A DNA stretch of 64,000 nt from Blastococcus sp. Marseille-P5729 (GTDB lineage Bacteria; Actinomycetota; Actinomycetes; Mycobacteriales; Antricoccaceae). The stretch lies in contig NZ_OMPO01000004.1 of the NCBI RefSeq assembly GCF_900292035.1, forward strand, positions 1 to 64,000. The letters are read 5' to 3'. How positions within the stretch are numbered: the stretch's first letter is position 1; each line of letters opens with the position of its first letter. The notes under the pieces were generated by a model, which had not been told where the DNA came from, searched no databases, and saw nothing but the letters and a program-made list of their open reading frames with translations. Positions 22,148 through 33,200 of this stretch are shown piece by piece. The position numbers were made by a program, and so were the translations under genes.

Positions 22148-23253
22148 GCCGCCACGAGGAGGCGATGCGCGAGGCAGCTGCCCTCGCCGAGCTGGCCGCG
22201 GGGCTCTCGAGCCCCAACCCGCCGGTGGGCGCGGTCGTTGTCCGCGACGGACAGATCGTCGGGCGCGGGCACACCCAACCCGCCGGCCAGGCGCACGCCG
22301 AGGTCATGGCGCTGCGGGACGCCGGAGACCTCGCTCGTGGGTCGACCGTCGTGTGCACCCTGGAGCCGTGCGCGCACACCGGGCGCACCGGGCCGTGTGC
22401 AGACGCCCTGATCTCGGCCGGGGTCGCGGAGGTCGCGTACGCCGTCGCCGACCCGACCGACGAAGCCAGCGGCGGCCATCACCGTCTCGTGCAGGCCGGC
22501 GTCCGCGTCGACGGGGGAGTGCTGCGCGAGGAGGTCGCGACGGGGGTGCTGCGCGCCTGGTTGCACAGCCGCTCGACGGGGCGTCCGTACGTGATCTGGA
22601 AGGTCGGCCAGAGCCTCGACGGCCAGGTGGCCGCGGAGGATGGCAGCAGCCAGTGGATCACCGGCCCGGACTCGCGGGCCGCCGTGCACCGGCTGCGCGA
22701 GCAGGTCGATGCGATCGTGGTCGGCGCCGGCACCGTGCGCGCCGACGACCCGCGCCTGACCGCCCGTGACGCCGGCGGCCGGCAGCGCGAACGCCAGCCG
22801 CTACGAGTCGTGCTGTCGAGCACCGGCCGGCTGCCGGCCGAATCCCACGTCCTGGACGGTAGCCTCCCCACTCTCGTCGCGCTGGGCCCGGGCACCGACC
22901 TCGGGTCTGTCGAACGGATCACCGCAAAAGGCGCGCAGGCCTGGATCTCACCCGGCCACCCCCACGAGGGCATCGACCTCGACGTGCTGTTGCAGCAGCT
23001 CCACGAGCGGGGGCTGCTCAGCGTCCTCGTCGAAGGCGGCCCCACAGTGGCGGGGTCGTTCGCCGCTGCCGGGCTGATCGACGAGGTGCAGGCCTACCTC
23101 GCGCCCAAGCTCCTGGTGAGCGGGATGTGGCCTGCGTTACGGGGATACGGTGTAAGGAGCATCGGCGATGCGATAGACCTGGAGATCAGCGGCGTCCGGC
23201 GCATCGGCACCGACGTCCTCGTCACCGCCGTACGGCGCGCAGGAGGAAAGTAG
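22144..23253 (+). CDS. ribD: bifunctional riboflavin biosynthesis deaminase/reductase RibD, 369 aa
   Basis: Deaminates and then reduces the pyrimidine intermediate of riboflavin synthesis. The N-terminal cytidine-deaminase-like domain shows [11 protein letters not shown] and [15 protein letters not shown] (zinc His and Cys residues). The reductase domain starts near residue 145 with [24 protein letters not shown] 22144 overlaps the rpe stop. The close coupling to rpe leaves no space for an FMN riboswitch in front of ribD. Confidence 0.95.
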   Translation: MSRHEEAMREAAALAELAAGLSSPNPPVGAVVVRDGQIVGRGHTQPAGQAHAEVMALRDAGDLARGSTVVCTLEPCAHTGRTGPCADALISAGVAEVAYAVADPTDEASGGHHRLVQAGVRVDGGVLREEVATGVLRAWLHSRSTGRPYVIWKVGQSLDGQVAAEDGSSQWITGPDSRAAVHRLREQVDAIVVGAGTVRADDPRLTARDAGGRQRERQPLRVVLSSTGRLPAESHVLDGSLPTLVALGPGTDLGSVERITAKGAQAWISPGHPHEGIDLDVLLQQLHERGLLSVLVEGGPTVAGSFAAAGLIDEVQAYLAPKLLVSGMWPALRGYGVRSIGDAIDLEISGVRRIGTDVLVTAVRRAGGK

Positions 23254-23257
23254 GAGC

Positions 23258-23892
23258 GTGTTCACCGGAATCATTGAGGAGATCGGCACGGTCTCGGCGC
23301 TGCAGCAGGACGGCGACAACGCCGTCGTGCGAATCGAGGCACCCACCGTGGTCGCGGACGCCACGCACGGCGCCTCCATCGCGGTCGACGGCGTCTGCCT
23401 GACCGTCGTGGAGCACGACGCCGACGGCTTCACAGCCGACGTCATGGGCGAGACGCTGAGCCGCTCGACGCTCGGTGAGCTGGCTGCTGGGTCCAAGGTG
23501 AACCTTGAGCGCGCGATGCAGGCCGGCGGGCGGCTCGCCGGGCACATCGTGCAGGGCCATGTCGACGCGGTCGGCACACTGATCGAACGCACCGCACACG
23601 AGAAGTGGGACGTGCTGCGCTTCTCCATCCCGGTCGAGCTGGCCCGGTACGTCGTCGAGAAGGGATCGATCACGATCAGCGGGACGTCGCTGACCGTCAG
23701 CGCGGTTAGCGAACCTGAGGCCTCCGAGCCGTGGCTGGAGGTGTCGCTGATCCCCACGACCCTGCAGCTCACCACCCTCGGGGCGCTTCAGGTGCAGGAC
23801 CGGGTGAACCTCGAGGTCGACGTCCTGGCAAAGTACGTCGAGCGAGCGCTCGCGGGCTATCAGCGGGCCGAGGACCAGTCTGGGCGTGAGAA

Positions 23893-23896
<4 letters not shown>
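23258..23896 (+). CDS. ribE: riboflavin synthase (alpha chain), 212 aa
   Basis: Dismutates two lumazine molecules to riboflavin. The protein is a tandem of two similar barrels: [12 protein letters not shown] with [12 protein letters not shown] in the first and [13 protein letters not shown] with [11 protein letters not shown] in the second. The N-terminal MFTGI is characteristic. Starts at GTG 23258, four bases after ribD ends (gene called ribC in some species). Followed by ribBA with a 4-nt overlap. Confidence 0.96.
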
Positions 23897-25133
<1,237 letters not shown>

Positions 25134-25137
<4 letters not shown>

Positions 25138-25613
25138 GCGGCGAGGGGCGGCCGACGTCGGTTCGGCTGTCGGGGGCCGGGCTGCGCCTGGCGATCGTCG
25201 CCACACGCTGGAATGCCGACCTCGTGGCCACGATGCTTGAGCGAGCGATGGACTGCGCGCACGACAGCGGCATCGACCAGCCGACCATCGTGAGCGTCGC
25301 CGGTGCGGTCGAACTGCCCGTGATCGCGCAGCAGTTGGCCCGGACGCACGACGCGGTGGTGGCACTCGGCGCGGTGATCCGCGGCGGCACGCCGCACTTC
25401 GAGTATGTCTGCGACTCGGTCACTGCCGGGCTGACCCGCATCGCGCTCGACGAGGGCACTCCGATCGGGAACGGTGTGCTCACCTGCAACACGTTGGAGC
25501 AGGCGATCGAGCGCAGCGGAGGCCCGGGCTCGATCGAGGACAAGGGTTACGAGGCGGCGCACGCCGCGATCGACGCGGCGATCACGCTGGCCGCGCTGCG
25601 AGGAGAGAAGTGA
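25134..25613 (+). CDS. ribH: 6,7-dimethyl-8-ribityllumazine synthase, 159 aa
   Basis: Condenses the two branches of the riboflavin pathway. Seen: [42 protein letters not shown] (catalytic His) and [18 protein letters not shown]. Normal length. The GTG at 25134 overlaps the ribBA stop. The N-terminal 16 residues are a non-conserved tail. Confidence 0.96.
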
Positions 25614-25873
25614 AGTCATTCGACGAGCTGTATGCCGAGCTACAGCGCAAGGTCGCCGCCGGCGAAGCCGGCTCCGGCACGGTCCAGGCGGTGCGCGACG
25701 GCGTGCACTCGGCGGGCAAGAAGGTGGTCGAGGAGGCCGCCGAGTCGTGGATGGCGGCCGAGCACGAGGACGTCGACCGGGCGGCCGAGGAGATCTCCCA
25801 GCTGCTGTACCGCGTGCAGGTGCTCATGCTCGCCCGCGGCATCCCCATGGACGACGTCTACAAGTACCTCTAG
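25610..25873 (+). CDS. hisE: phosphoribosyl-ATP pyrophosphatase, 87 aa
   Basis: Second step of histidine synthesis. A compact all-alpha MazG-like fold with the metal-binding acidic segments [18 protein letters not shown] and [12 protein letters not shown]. Stand-alone HisE, not fused to HisI, as in most actinobacteria. GTG 25610 overlaps the ribH stop. The hisE-hisG pair following ribH is a common actinobacterial arrangement. Confidence 0.95.
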   Translation: MKSFDELYAELQRKVAAGEAGSGTVQAVRDGVHSAGKKVVEEAAESWMAAEHEDVDRAAEEISQLLYRVQVLMLARGIPMDDVYKYL

Positions 25874-25884
25874 GAAGAGCCCAC

Positions 25885-26733
25885 ATGCTGCGCATCGCCG
25901 TACCCAACAAGGGATCGCTGGCCGAGGCGGCCGCCACCATGCTCCGCGAGGCGGGCTATCGCCAGCGCTCCGAGAGCAAGGAACTGGCGATCCTCGACCC
26001 GGACAACGACGTCGAGTTCTTCTACCTGCGCCCGCGCGACATCGCGGTGTACGTCGGCGAGGGCACTCTCGATCTCGGCATCACCGGAAAGGACCTGCTG
26101 GTCGACTCAGGGACCCGGGCCGCCGAGGTGCTGCCGCTCGGCTTCGGAGCCTCGACGTTCCGTCTGGCCGCGCTACCCGGCACCATCGGGTCGCTGCGCG
26201 ACCTGGAGGGCAAGCGGGTCGCCACGGCGTACACCGGCGTCATGGAGGGGATCCTGCAGCGGGAGGGGATCGACGCCAAGATCGTCCGGCTGGACGGCGC
26301 GGTCGAGACCGCGATCCGGCTCGGAGTCGCCGACGCCGTCGCCGACGTCGTGCAGACCGGAACCACGCTGCGCACGGCCGGGCTGGAGATCGTCGGCGAG
26401 GAGCCCCTGATGACCAGCGAGGCGGTGCTGATCGGCCGGGACGGCGTCCAGCAGCAGGGCGCCGTCGCCCAGCTCATCCGCCGCCTGCAGAACGTCCTGG
26501 TGGCGCGCCGCTATGTCATGATCGACTACGACATCCGCTCCGAGCAGCTCGAGGCCGCCGTCGCCGTCACCCCTGGGCTGGAGTCCCCGACGGTCTCCCC
26601 GCTGCACAACGAGGGCTGGCACGCGGTGCGCGCGATGGTCCCGCAGGGCGACACCAACCGAATCATGGACGAGCTGTGGTCGCTGGGAGCACGCGCGATC
26701 CTCGTCACCGACATCGTCGCCTGCCGCATTTGA
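25885..26733 (+). CDS. hisG: ATP phosphoribosyltransferase, long form, 282 aa
   Basis: First and feedback-inhibited step of histidine synthesis. Starts MLRIAVPNKGSL; PRPP site near VVQTGTTLRTAGL (about residues 153-165). The C-terminal regulatory domain that binds histidine is present (SPLHNEGWHAVRAMVPQGDTNRIMDELWSLGA), so this is the HisZ-independent long form. ATG 25885 was chosen over more distant in-frame starts because AGGAAGAG lies just upstream and the protein begins with the family motif. Confidence 0.96.
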   Translation: MLRIAVPNKGSLAEAAATMLREAGYRQRSESKELAILDPDNDVEFFYLRPRDIAVYVGEGTLDLGITGKDLLVDSGTRAAEVLPLGFGASTFRLAALPGTIGSLRDLEGKRVATAYTGVMEGILQREGIDAKIVRLDGAVETAIRLGVADAVADVVQTGTTLRTAGLEIVGEEPLMTSEAVLIGRDGVQQQGAVAQLIRRLQNVLVARRYVMIDYDIRSEQLEAAVAVTPGLESPTVSPLHNEGWHAVRAMVPQGDTNRIMDELWSLGARAILVTDIVACRI

Positions 26734-26810
26734 TCGCGCTTTCATGGCAGCATGGAACAGTTGGCCGAGAGCAGACCGGCACAGGAGCAGCTAGCGGAAG
26801 GAGGCACGAG

Positions 26811-28148
26811 GTGACGAACAATGCCTCGTCGCTGAGGATCGTCGGCGGCACCCCGCTGACCGGCGAGGTCTCCGTCCGCGGCGCGAAGAACCTGGTCCCG
26901 AAGGCGATGGTCGCGGCGCTGCTCGGCAGCACGCCGAGCACCCTGCGCAATGTGCCCAACGTCGTCGACGTCGACATCGTCTCGGGTCTGCTGAAGCTGC
27001 ACGGGGTCACCGTGCAGCGCAGCGACGGCCGGCTCGTCATGGACCCCGGCGCGGTCGATCACGCCGAGCCGGCGGAGATCAACGTGCACGCGGGCGCCAG
27101 CCGCATCCCCATCCTCATGTGCGGGCCACTGATCCATCGTCTCGGGCGGGCATTCATCCCGGACCTCGGCGGGTGCCGGATCGGCGATCGCCCGATCGAC
27201 TTCCACCTCGACGCGCTGCGGCAGATGGGTGCCAAGGTCCGCAAGGAGGCCGAAGGCCTCTACATCGATGCCCCCGAGGGCCTCATCGGCACCAAGATCG
27301 AGCTGAGCTTCCCGAGCGTGGGCGCGACCGAGCAGGTGCTGCTGAGCGCGGTGCTGGCCGAGGGCACCACCGAGCTGAGCAATGCCGCGACCGAGCCTGA
27401 GATCATGGACCTGATCTGCGTCCTGCAGAAGATGGGCGCCCAGATCACGGTCCACGCCGGGCGGGTGGTGCGCATCGAGGGAGTCGAGTCCCTGCAGGGT
27501 TATGACCACCTCGCCCTGCCGGACCGCCTGGAGGCGGCGTCCTGGGCGTGCGCCGCCCTCGCGACCGCTGGCGACATCACGGTGCTGGGCGCCGAGCAGG
27601 CCTCGATGCTGACCTTCCTGAACGTCTTTCGCCAGGTGGGCGGAAAGTTTCAGGTCGACGACGGCGGCAACGGCGAGCCGAAGTCCATCCGCTTCTGGCA
27701 CCCTGGCGGCGGCCTCGACGCCATCGCGATCGAGACGGCCGTCGCGCCTGGCTTCCAGACCGACTGGCAACAGCCCCTCGTCGTGGCGCTCACCCAGGCC
27801 GAGGGCCTGTCGATCGTGCACGAGACGGTCTATGAGAACCGGCTCGGGTTCACCGAGGCGCTGAACCAGATGGGAGCGCGGATCCAGGTCTACCGCGAGT
27901 GCCTGGGCGGATCGACCTGCCGTTTCGGACAGCGCAACTTCCAGCACTCGGCAGTCATCTCCGGGCCCACCCAGCTGCGCGGCGCCGAGCTGGAGATCCC
28001 CGACCTACGGGGCGGGTTCTCTTACCTGATCGCAGCGCTGGCCGCGGAGGGGGAGTCGACCCTGCACGGGCTGGAGCTCATCTACCGCGGGTACGAGAAC
28101 TTCCTTGGCAAACTCACCGCGCTGAACGCCAAGTACGACGAGCTGTAG
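26811..28148 (+). CDS. murA: UDP-N-acetylglucosamine 1-carboxyvinyltransferase, 445 aa
   Basis: First committed step of peptidoglycan synthesis. The N-terminal substrate residues are in RGAKNLVPKA (Lys26-Asn27), and the catalytic loop reads LGGCRIGDRP with Cys122 at the fosfomycin-target position; mycobacteria carry Asp there. The second lobe ends with IPDLRGGFSYLIAALAAEG. The sequence is of the Streptomyces MurA type (TDWQQPLVVALTQAEG). The start is GTG 26811, with a strong GGAAGGAGG at 26796-26804. A 77-nt gap from hisG suggests its own promoter or continuation of the operon. Confidence 0.93.
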   Translation: MTNNASSLRIVGGTPLTGEVSVRGAKNLVPKAMVAALLGSTPSTLRNVPNVVDVDIVSGLLKLHGVTVQRSDGRLVMDPGAVDHAEPAEINVHAGASRIPILMCGPLIHRLGRAFIPDLGGCRIGDRPIDFHLDALRQMGAKVRKEAEGLYIDAPEGLIGTKIELSFPSVGATEQVLLSAVLAEGTTELSNAATEPEIMDLICVLQKMGAQITVHAGRVVRIEGVESLQGYDHLALPDRLEAASWACAALATAGDITVLGAEQASMLTFLNVFRQVGGKFQVDDGGNGEPKSIRFWHPGGGLDAIAIETAVAPGFQTDWQQPLVVALTQAEGLSIVHETVYENRLGFTEALNQMGARIQVYRECLGGSTCRFGQRNFQHSAVISGPTQLRGAELEIPDLRGGFSYLIAALAAEGESTLHGLELIYRGYENFLGKLTALNAKYDEL

Positions 28149-28275
28149 GCGGTCGGCTCCAGCACCGCAAGTGTTGAAGCGATACCGCCGGATCGTTGGC
28201 AACCTCTGACGACGTGCCCCGGGTCACCCCCGCCTAGAGTCTTAGCGACGCACACGTAGCAGGAGAGGGCGGTAC

Positions 28276-30366
28276 ATGAGCGACAGCACGGGACGCGCCG
28301 GGCACATCCGGATCGGCGTCGACACCGGCGGAACCTTCACCGACATCGTCGCGGTGGACACCAAGGCGGGAACGATCGCCACCACGAAGACCCCGTCGAC
28401 CCCGTCGAACCCGGCGGACGGATTCCTCACTGGCGTCCACAAGATCCTTGAGCAGATCGGCGCCCAGCCCAGCGAGATCGAGTCGATCTCGCACGGCACC
28501 ACCGTGGCCACCAACCAGCTCCTCGAGGGCAAGATCGGCGAGCTCGGCTTCATCACCACCGAGGGCTACGAGTTCGTCCTCGAGATCGCCCGCCAGTCGG
28601 TGCCCGACGGCTACGGCAACTCCTACTTCTGGGTCAAGCCCGACCGCATCGTGCCCGCCGACAAGGTCAAGACCGTCGGCGGCCGGCTGAACTTCAAGGG
28701 CGAGGAGGTCCGCCCCTTCGACGAGGCCAGCGCCCGCGAGGCCGTGCGCTTCTTCAAGGACAAGGGCATCACCACCCTCGGTGTCTGCCTGCTGCACGCC
28801 TATGCCAACAGCTCCCATGAGCAGCGGATGCTCGAGATCATCCGCGAGGAGATGCCCGACGCCGTCGTCTCGCTCTCCAGCGAGGTGCTGCGCGAGTACC
28901 GCGAGTACGAGCGCACCATGACCACGCTCGTGGACGCCGCGGTCAAGCCGAAGGTCGGCGCGTACGTCGCCGGCATCGCCGAGCGGCTGGCCGAGCTCGA
29001 CCCCGAGCGGGTCATCCCGTTCTCGATCATGCGTAGCAACGGCGGCGTGCTCTCCGCCGACGAGGTCACCGGCCAGCCGATCACGACGGTGCTCTCCGGC
29101 CCCGCCGCCGGTGCCCTGGGCGCGGCCGTCATCGCGCAGAAGGCCGGCTTCGACTCGGTCGTCACCAACGACGGCGGTGGCACCTCCAGCGACGTCACCG
29201 TCATCCAGAACGGCCAGCCCACCCTGACTACCGAGGGCTCGGTCGGCGAGTATCCCTCGAAGATCCCGATGATCGACGTCGTGACCGTCGGCGCCGGCGG
29301 CGGCTCGATCGCCTGGCTCGGCCCCGAGGGCACGCTCAAGGTCGGCCCCAAATCGGCCGGTGCCGACCCCGGCCCGATCTGCTATGAGAAGGGCGGCACC
29401 GAGCCGACCATCACCGACGCCCACCTGACCCTCGGCCGGATCCCGCCCCACCTGCTCGGCGGCGAGATCCCGCTGAACGTGCAGGCCGCGACGGACGGCG
29501 TCCAGCAGCTCGCCGACAAGCTCGGTCTCACCCTCGAGCAGTGCGCCACCGGCATCCTGGAGATCTCCGCCTGGAATCAGGCCAACGCGCTGCGCCAGGT
29601 CACCGTCAAGCGCGGCCTGGACGTCCGCGACTTCCCGATGGTCACCTTCGGCGGCTCGGGATCGCTGCTGGCCTGCCGGCTCATGGACATCCTGAACCTG
29701 CCGGCCGTCCTCGTCCCGCCGACACCCGGCAACGTCTCGGCGTACGGACTGCTCACCGTCGACGTCCGCAACGACTACGTGCAGACACAGGTCGCCAAGC
29801 ACGAGTCGCTGGACCTTGACCGGCTGCGCGCGACCATCGATGAGCTGCGGGAGAAGGCCAAGGCTGCGCTGGAGCGCGAGGGCTTCCCGCCGGCCGCGCA
29901 GCGCTACGAGGTCACCGCGGACCTGCGCTACTTCGGCCAGGCGTTCGAGGTGCGCGTCGAGTGCCCCGAGGGGGAGATCACCCAGGAATGGGCTGACGAG
30001 GTCGCCGACCGCTTCCACGCCGCCCACCACGCCCTCTACAGCTACGACTTCAAGGGGAACGACGAGCAGAAGGTCGAGTGGGTCAACCTGCGCGTCACCG
30101 GCGTCGGCCCGATCGCCCGGCCCGAGATCAAGCAGATCGAGAGGGGGACCGGCGCCGAGGGTGCCTTGATCGAGACCCGACAGGTCAACTACGAGGACCA
30201 GTGGCACGAGACGAAGATCTACGATCGCGCCAAGCTCGGTGCGGGCGACGTGATCGAGGGCCCGGCGGTCGTGCAGGAGTTCGGCTCCACGGTGCCGATC
30301 CACCCCAGGTTCGTCGTCGACGTCGACGCCAACGGCAACCTCATCATCAAGCGAAAGGACGCGTGA
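28276..30366 (+). CDS. hyuA: hydantoinase/oxoprolinase family protein, HyuA-like subunit, 696 aa
   Basis: ASKHA-fold ATP-using subunit of the hydantoinase/5-oxoprolinase/acetone-carboxylase superfamily. Seen: GVDTGGTFTDIV near residue 14, SHGTTVATNQLLEG near 74, the second phosphate loop VTNDGGGTSSDVTVI near 297, and a C-terminal domain ending near 690. Family members use ATP to open cyclic imides or amides (N-methylhydantoin, 5-oxoproline) or to drive carboxylation of ketones; the sequence alone does not choose. AGGAGAG precedes the ATG and a TAGAGT at 28235-28240 might be a -10. The partner hyuB follows after 7 nt. Because of the neighbours, a cyclic ureide or imide substrate is an attractive inference. 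Confidence 0.88.
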   Translation: MSDSTGRAGHIRIGVDTGGTFTDIVAVDTKAGTIATTKTPSTPSNPADGFLTGVHKILEQIGAQPSEIESISHGTTVATNQLLEGKIGELGFITTEGYEFVLEIARQSVPDGYGNSYFWVKPDRIVPADKVKTVGGRLNFKGEEVRPFDEASAREAVRFFKDKGITTLGVCLLHAYANSSHEQRMLEIIREEMPDAVVSLSSEVLREYREYERTMTTLVDAAVKPKVGAYVAGIAERLAELDPERVIPFSIMRSNGGVLSADEVTGQPITTVLSGPAAGALGAAVIAQKAGFDSVVTNDGGGTSSDVTVIQNGQPTLTTEGSVGEYPSKIPMIDVVTVGAGGGSIAWLGPEGTLKVGPKSAGADPGPICYEKGGTEPTITDAHLTLGRIPPHLLGGEIPLNVQAATDGVQQLADKLGLTLEQCATGILEISAWNQANALRQVTVKRGLDVRDFPMVTFGGSGSLLACRLMDILNLPAVLVPPTPGNVSAYGLLTVDVRNDYVQTQVAKHESLDLDRLRATIDELREKAKAALEREGFPPAAQRYEVTADLRYFGQAFEVRVECPEGEITQEWADEVADRFHAAHHALYSYDFKGNDEQKVEWVNLRVTGVGPIARPEIKQIERGTGAEGALIETRQVNYEDQWHETKIYDRAKLGAGDVIEGPAVVQEFGSTVPIHPRFVVDVDANGNLIIKRKDA

Positions 30367-30373
30367 GCCCGCG

Positions 30374-32248
30374 ATGAGCACTGACACCAAGAAGGTCGAC
30401 CCGGTCCTGGTCGAGATCGTCGCCGGCACCCTCGCATCCATCGAGGCGGAGGTCGAGACCGCCATCGGTCGCACCTCCCGCTCGCCGATGATCCGCGACG
30501 CGCACGACTACCGCGCCGGCATCTACGACGTGAAGATGCGCAAGCTCACCGGGCGCTCCTACTCCGCGCTGGTGCAGCCCGTCGTCCGCGACTACCCGAT
30601 CGAGACGATGAAGCCCGGGGACGTCTTCTTCCACAACGACGTCTACCGCTCCGAGGGCGGCATCGGGCACCTGCCCGACCTCTGCGTCACCGTCCCGGTC
30701 TTCCAGGGTGAGGAGGTCGTCGGGTTCGTGCAGGCCTTCGGCCACCACGACGACATCGGCGGCGCCTGCCCCGGCTCGATGCCCTCGAACGCCCAGTCGG
30801 TGTACGAGGAGGGCCTGATGGTCCCGCCGATCAAGCTGTGGGACCAGGGGGTGCCCAACGAGTCGGCGCTGAAGATCATGACCCGCAACTCGCGTATGCC
30901 GGACTCGCTCGCTGCCGACCTGGACGCCGAGTGCTCCGCCTGCCTGATGGGCGCCAAGCGCGTCAGCGAGCTGTTCGAGCGGTACGGCCGCGACCAGGTG
31001 GAGGCCGCCTTCGATGCGATCCTGGATGCCAACACCGAAGTGTTCCGCAAGGAGATCCTCTCCAAGATCCCGGACGGCGAGTACGTGTGGGAGGACTACG
31101 CCGAGCAGGACGGCGTCGATGAGCCGCGGTTGTACGCGCAGCGGATCACGCTGACCAAGACCTCGGCCGGCGACGGCGTGACCGACGGGCACATCACCCT
31201 GGACTTCACCGGGACCAGCCCGCAGGCCAAGGGCCCGATCAACCACTGCGGCAACTACAGCGACGGCAACTTCCTGGCCAAGTGGCTAGCTCCGATCCTG
31301 CGCAATCTCGCCGACACCCCCGAGCGGATGGCCGAGCTCGACGTCAACGAGGGCATCATCCCGCTGATCACGATGAAGTTCCCCGAGCCCGGCACGCTGC
31401 TCACGCCGATCTTCCCGGCGCCGACGAACGCCCGCACGTTCGTCATCCTGCGCCTGCTGGGCGTCTTCGCGGGCGTGCTGGCGAAGGCGGTCGACGGGCG
31501 GATGCCGGCCGACCAGGAGACGATCCGGTACACCGGCGTGTACGGCGAGGACCTCGAGGGCAACAGCTACCTGATGCGCGAGGTGCTCGGGGGTGGCTCC
31601 GGCGGCCGCTACTACGCCGACGGCGAGGACACCATCCATGTCGTGCCGGACTCGCGCAACCTGCCGACCGAGTTCACCGAGTCGCGCTTCCCGTTCCTCG
31701 TCGAGCGGCTGGGCCTGGCGGTCGACTCCGGCGGCCCGGGCCGCTATCGCGGCGGCCTCGGCTACGAGAAGCACTTCCGGATGCTGAAGGACTGCAACTT
31801 CATGTCCATCGCCGACCGGTCCATCCTCTCCTGCTGGGGTGTCAAGGGCGGCAAGGCCGGACGTCCGTTCGAGATCGTCATCGACCCCGACGGCCCGAAC
31901 GAGCGCGCCGTCGACGCCCTCTCGGACGCCGAGCCCGTGAAGGCGGGGGAGATCATCCGGATCCGCACCACCGGCGGCGGCGGCTGGGGCGACCCGCTCG
32001 ACCGGCCGTACGACGAGGTCCTGCGCGACCTGCAGTGGGGCAAGGTCTCGGTCCAGGGCGCGCTCGATGACTACGGCGTCGTGGCCACCAAGGACGGCGA
32101 CGACGTCTCGATCGACGAGCAGGCCTCGGACGCCGAGCGCGCCACGCGCCGCGAGTCTGCGGCCGACGACGCGCCATTCTTCGACCGCGGTCCCGGCTAC
32201 GCGCGGCTGTCCGGCGGCAGGGAGTTCGCGGACGTCGATCACCTGTAA
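30374..32248 (+). CDS. hyuB: hydantoinase/oxoprolinase family protein, HyuB-like subunit, 624 aa
   Basis: Partner subunit that carries the catalytic metal site in this superfamily. Seen: DPVLVEIVAGTLASIEAEVE at the N terminus, the IRDAHDYRAGIYD segment, GDVFFHNDVYRSEGGIGHLPD with clustered Asp/His, and FGHHDDIGGACPGSMP, all typical of the family; a glycine-rich TTGGGGWGDPLDRP segment is near residue 535. The C-terminal 40 residues are acidic and variable. HyuA and HyuB are expected to form a heteromeric enzyme. A strong GC hairpin follows the stop, so hyuAB is a closed transcription unit. Confidence 0.88.
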   Translation: MSTDTKKVDPVLVEIVAGTLASIEAEVETAIGRTSRSPMIRDAHDYRAGIYDVKMRKLTGRSYSALVQPVVRDYPIETMKPGDVFFHNDVYRSEGGIGHLPDLCVTVPVFQGEEVVGFVQAFGHHDDIGGACPGSMPSNAQSVYEEGLMVPPIKLWDQGVPNESALKIMTRNSRMPDSLAADLDAECSACLMGAKRVSELFERYGRDQVEAAFDAILDANTEVFRKEILSKIPDGEYVWEDYAEQDGVDEPRLYAQRITLTKTSAGDGVTDGHITLDFTGTSPQAKGPINHCGNYSDGNFLAKWLAPILRNLADTPERMAELDVNEGIIPLITMKFPEPGTLLTPIFPAPTNARTFVILRLLGVFAGVLAKAVDGRMPADQETIRYTGVYGEDLEGNSYLMREVLGGGSGGRYYADGEDTIHVVPDSRNLPTEFTESRFPFLVERLGLAVDSGGPGRYRGGLGYEKHFRMLKDCNFMSIADRSILSCWGVKGGKAGRPFEIVIDPDGPNERAVDALSDAEPVKAGEIIRIRTTGGGGWGDPLDRPYDEVLRDLQWGKVSVQGALDDYGVVATKDGDDVSIDEQASDAERATRRESAADDAPFFDRGPGYARLSGGREFADVDHL

Positions 32249-32260
32249 CGACACAGACTC

Positions 32261-32298
32261 GCGAGGGGCGGGTGGGCTAGGGCCCGCCCGCCCCTCGC
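32261..32298 (+). terminator. 17-bp GC hairpin after hyuB
   Basis: GCGAGGGGCGGGTGGGC (32261-32277) pairs with GCCCGCCCGCCCCTCGC (32282-32298) across a 4-nt TAGG loop, with a single G-U wobble. No T-run follows. Such U-less hairpins 12 nt past a stop codon are common actinobacterial transcript ends. It separates hyuAB from the next gene. Confidence 0.8.
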
Positions 32299-32328
32299 GC
32301 CATCACGCGGTCGGGGAGGATGGAAGGC

Positions 32329-33162
32329 ATGAAGATCGCGATCACCGGAGCCGGCGGCAAGACCGGGCGAGCCGTAGCGCTTGCCGTACGCGACCTCGGG
32401 CACGAGGTGGTTCCCGTCGTCCGGCGTCCGCACGGGCTGCAGGACGAGCGCATCGCGACGCTGGACGATCCGGCGGCGATGAGTGACGCCCTCGCCGATG
32501 CGGACGCCGCCTATCTGATCGCGCCCAATGTGCACCCGGGCGAGCTCGGTCTGCTGCGCCCCACGATCGATCTCTGCGAGCAGTCCGGCATCCGGGTCGT
32601 CTACCACTCCGTGCTGCATCCCTTTGTGCCGTCCATGCCCCACCACCTGGCGAAGGCCGAGGTGGAGGACGTGCTGCGGCGCAGCACGCTGACGTGGACG
32701 ATCCTGCAGCCGGCGTCCTACATGGACAACCTGCTGGGCCCTGTGGGCGCGTCCCGCGAAGGCGTGTGGCATCAGCCTTACGACGTCGGCACGCCGTTCA
32801 CCCCGGTCGCCCTGGAGGACGTCGGCGCGGCCGCCGCGATCACCCTCACCGACCCCGTGCATGCCTTCGCAACCTACGAGCTCGCGGGCCCTGAACGGCT
32901 CAGCTCGCAGCAGATGGCGCAGGAGCTGCAGCGCGAGCTGGACCGCCCGATCGAGGTGCGTGCCGACCGCGATGCGTGGGAGCAGGGGGTCGGTGAGCAT
33001 CTCGATCCGGAGGCGCGACGCCGACTGGGGTTGATGTTCGACTACTACGACGTCCACGGGTTCGCCGGCAACCCGCACGTGCTGTCCTGGCTGCTCGGCC
33101 GGCAGCCGGTCACCTTCACCGAGTGGATCCGCCGGCACCGCGAGACCCTCGCCGGGAGCTGA
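32329..33162 (+). CDS. NmrA-like NAD(P)-binding protein, 277 aa
   Basis: An atypical short-chain fold with the cofactor motif MKIAITGAGGKTGRAV at the very N terminus and the QPASYMDNL segment near residue 126 that is typical of NmrA/HSCARG-like proteins. These act as redox sensors or as NAD(P)H-dependent reductases such as quinone reductases; I cannot say which. ATG 32329 was preferred because GGAGG (32315-32319) lies nine bases upstream; the in-frame ATG at 32320 directly touches it. It sits after the hyuB hairpin and faces the ABC exporter convergently. Confidence 0.8.
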   Translation: MKIAITGAGGKTGRAVALAVRDLGHEVVPVVRRPHGLQDERIATLDDPAAMSDALADADAAYLIAPNVHPGELGLLRPTIDLCEQSGIRVVYHSVLHPFVPSMPHHLAKAEVEDVLRRSTLTWTILQPASYMDNLLGPVGASREGVWHQPYDVGTPFTPVALEDVGAAAAITLTDPVHAFATYELAGPERLSSQQMAQELQRELDRPIEVRADRDAWEQGVGEHLDPEARRRLGLMFDYYDVHGFAGNPHVLSWLLGRQPVTFTEWIRRHRETLAGS

Positions 33163-33200
33163 GCACGCCCTGGCCGGACAGCGAGCCGGAGCACGAGCGG

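Noticed and set aside
28234-30474. Minus-strand open frame of 746 codons
   Set aside because: Antisense shadow of hyuA; composition is Leu/Asp/Gly-rich without a fold signature.
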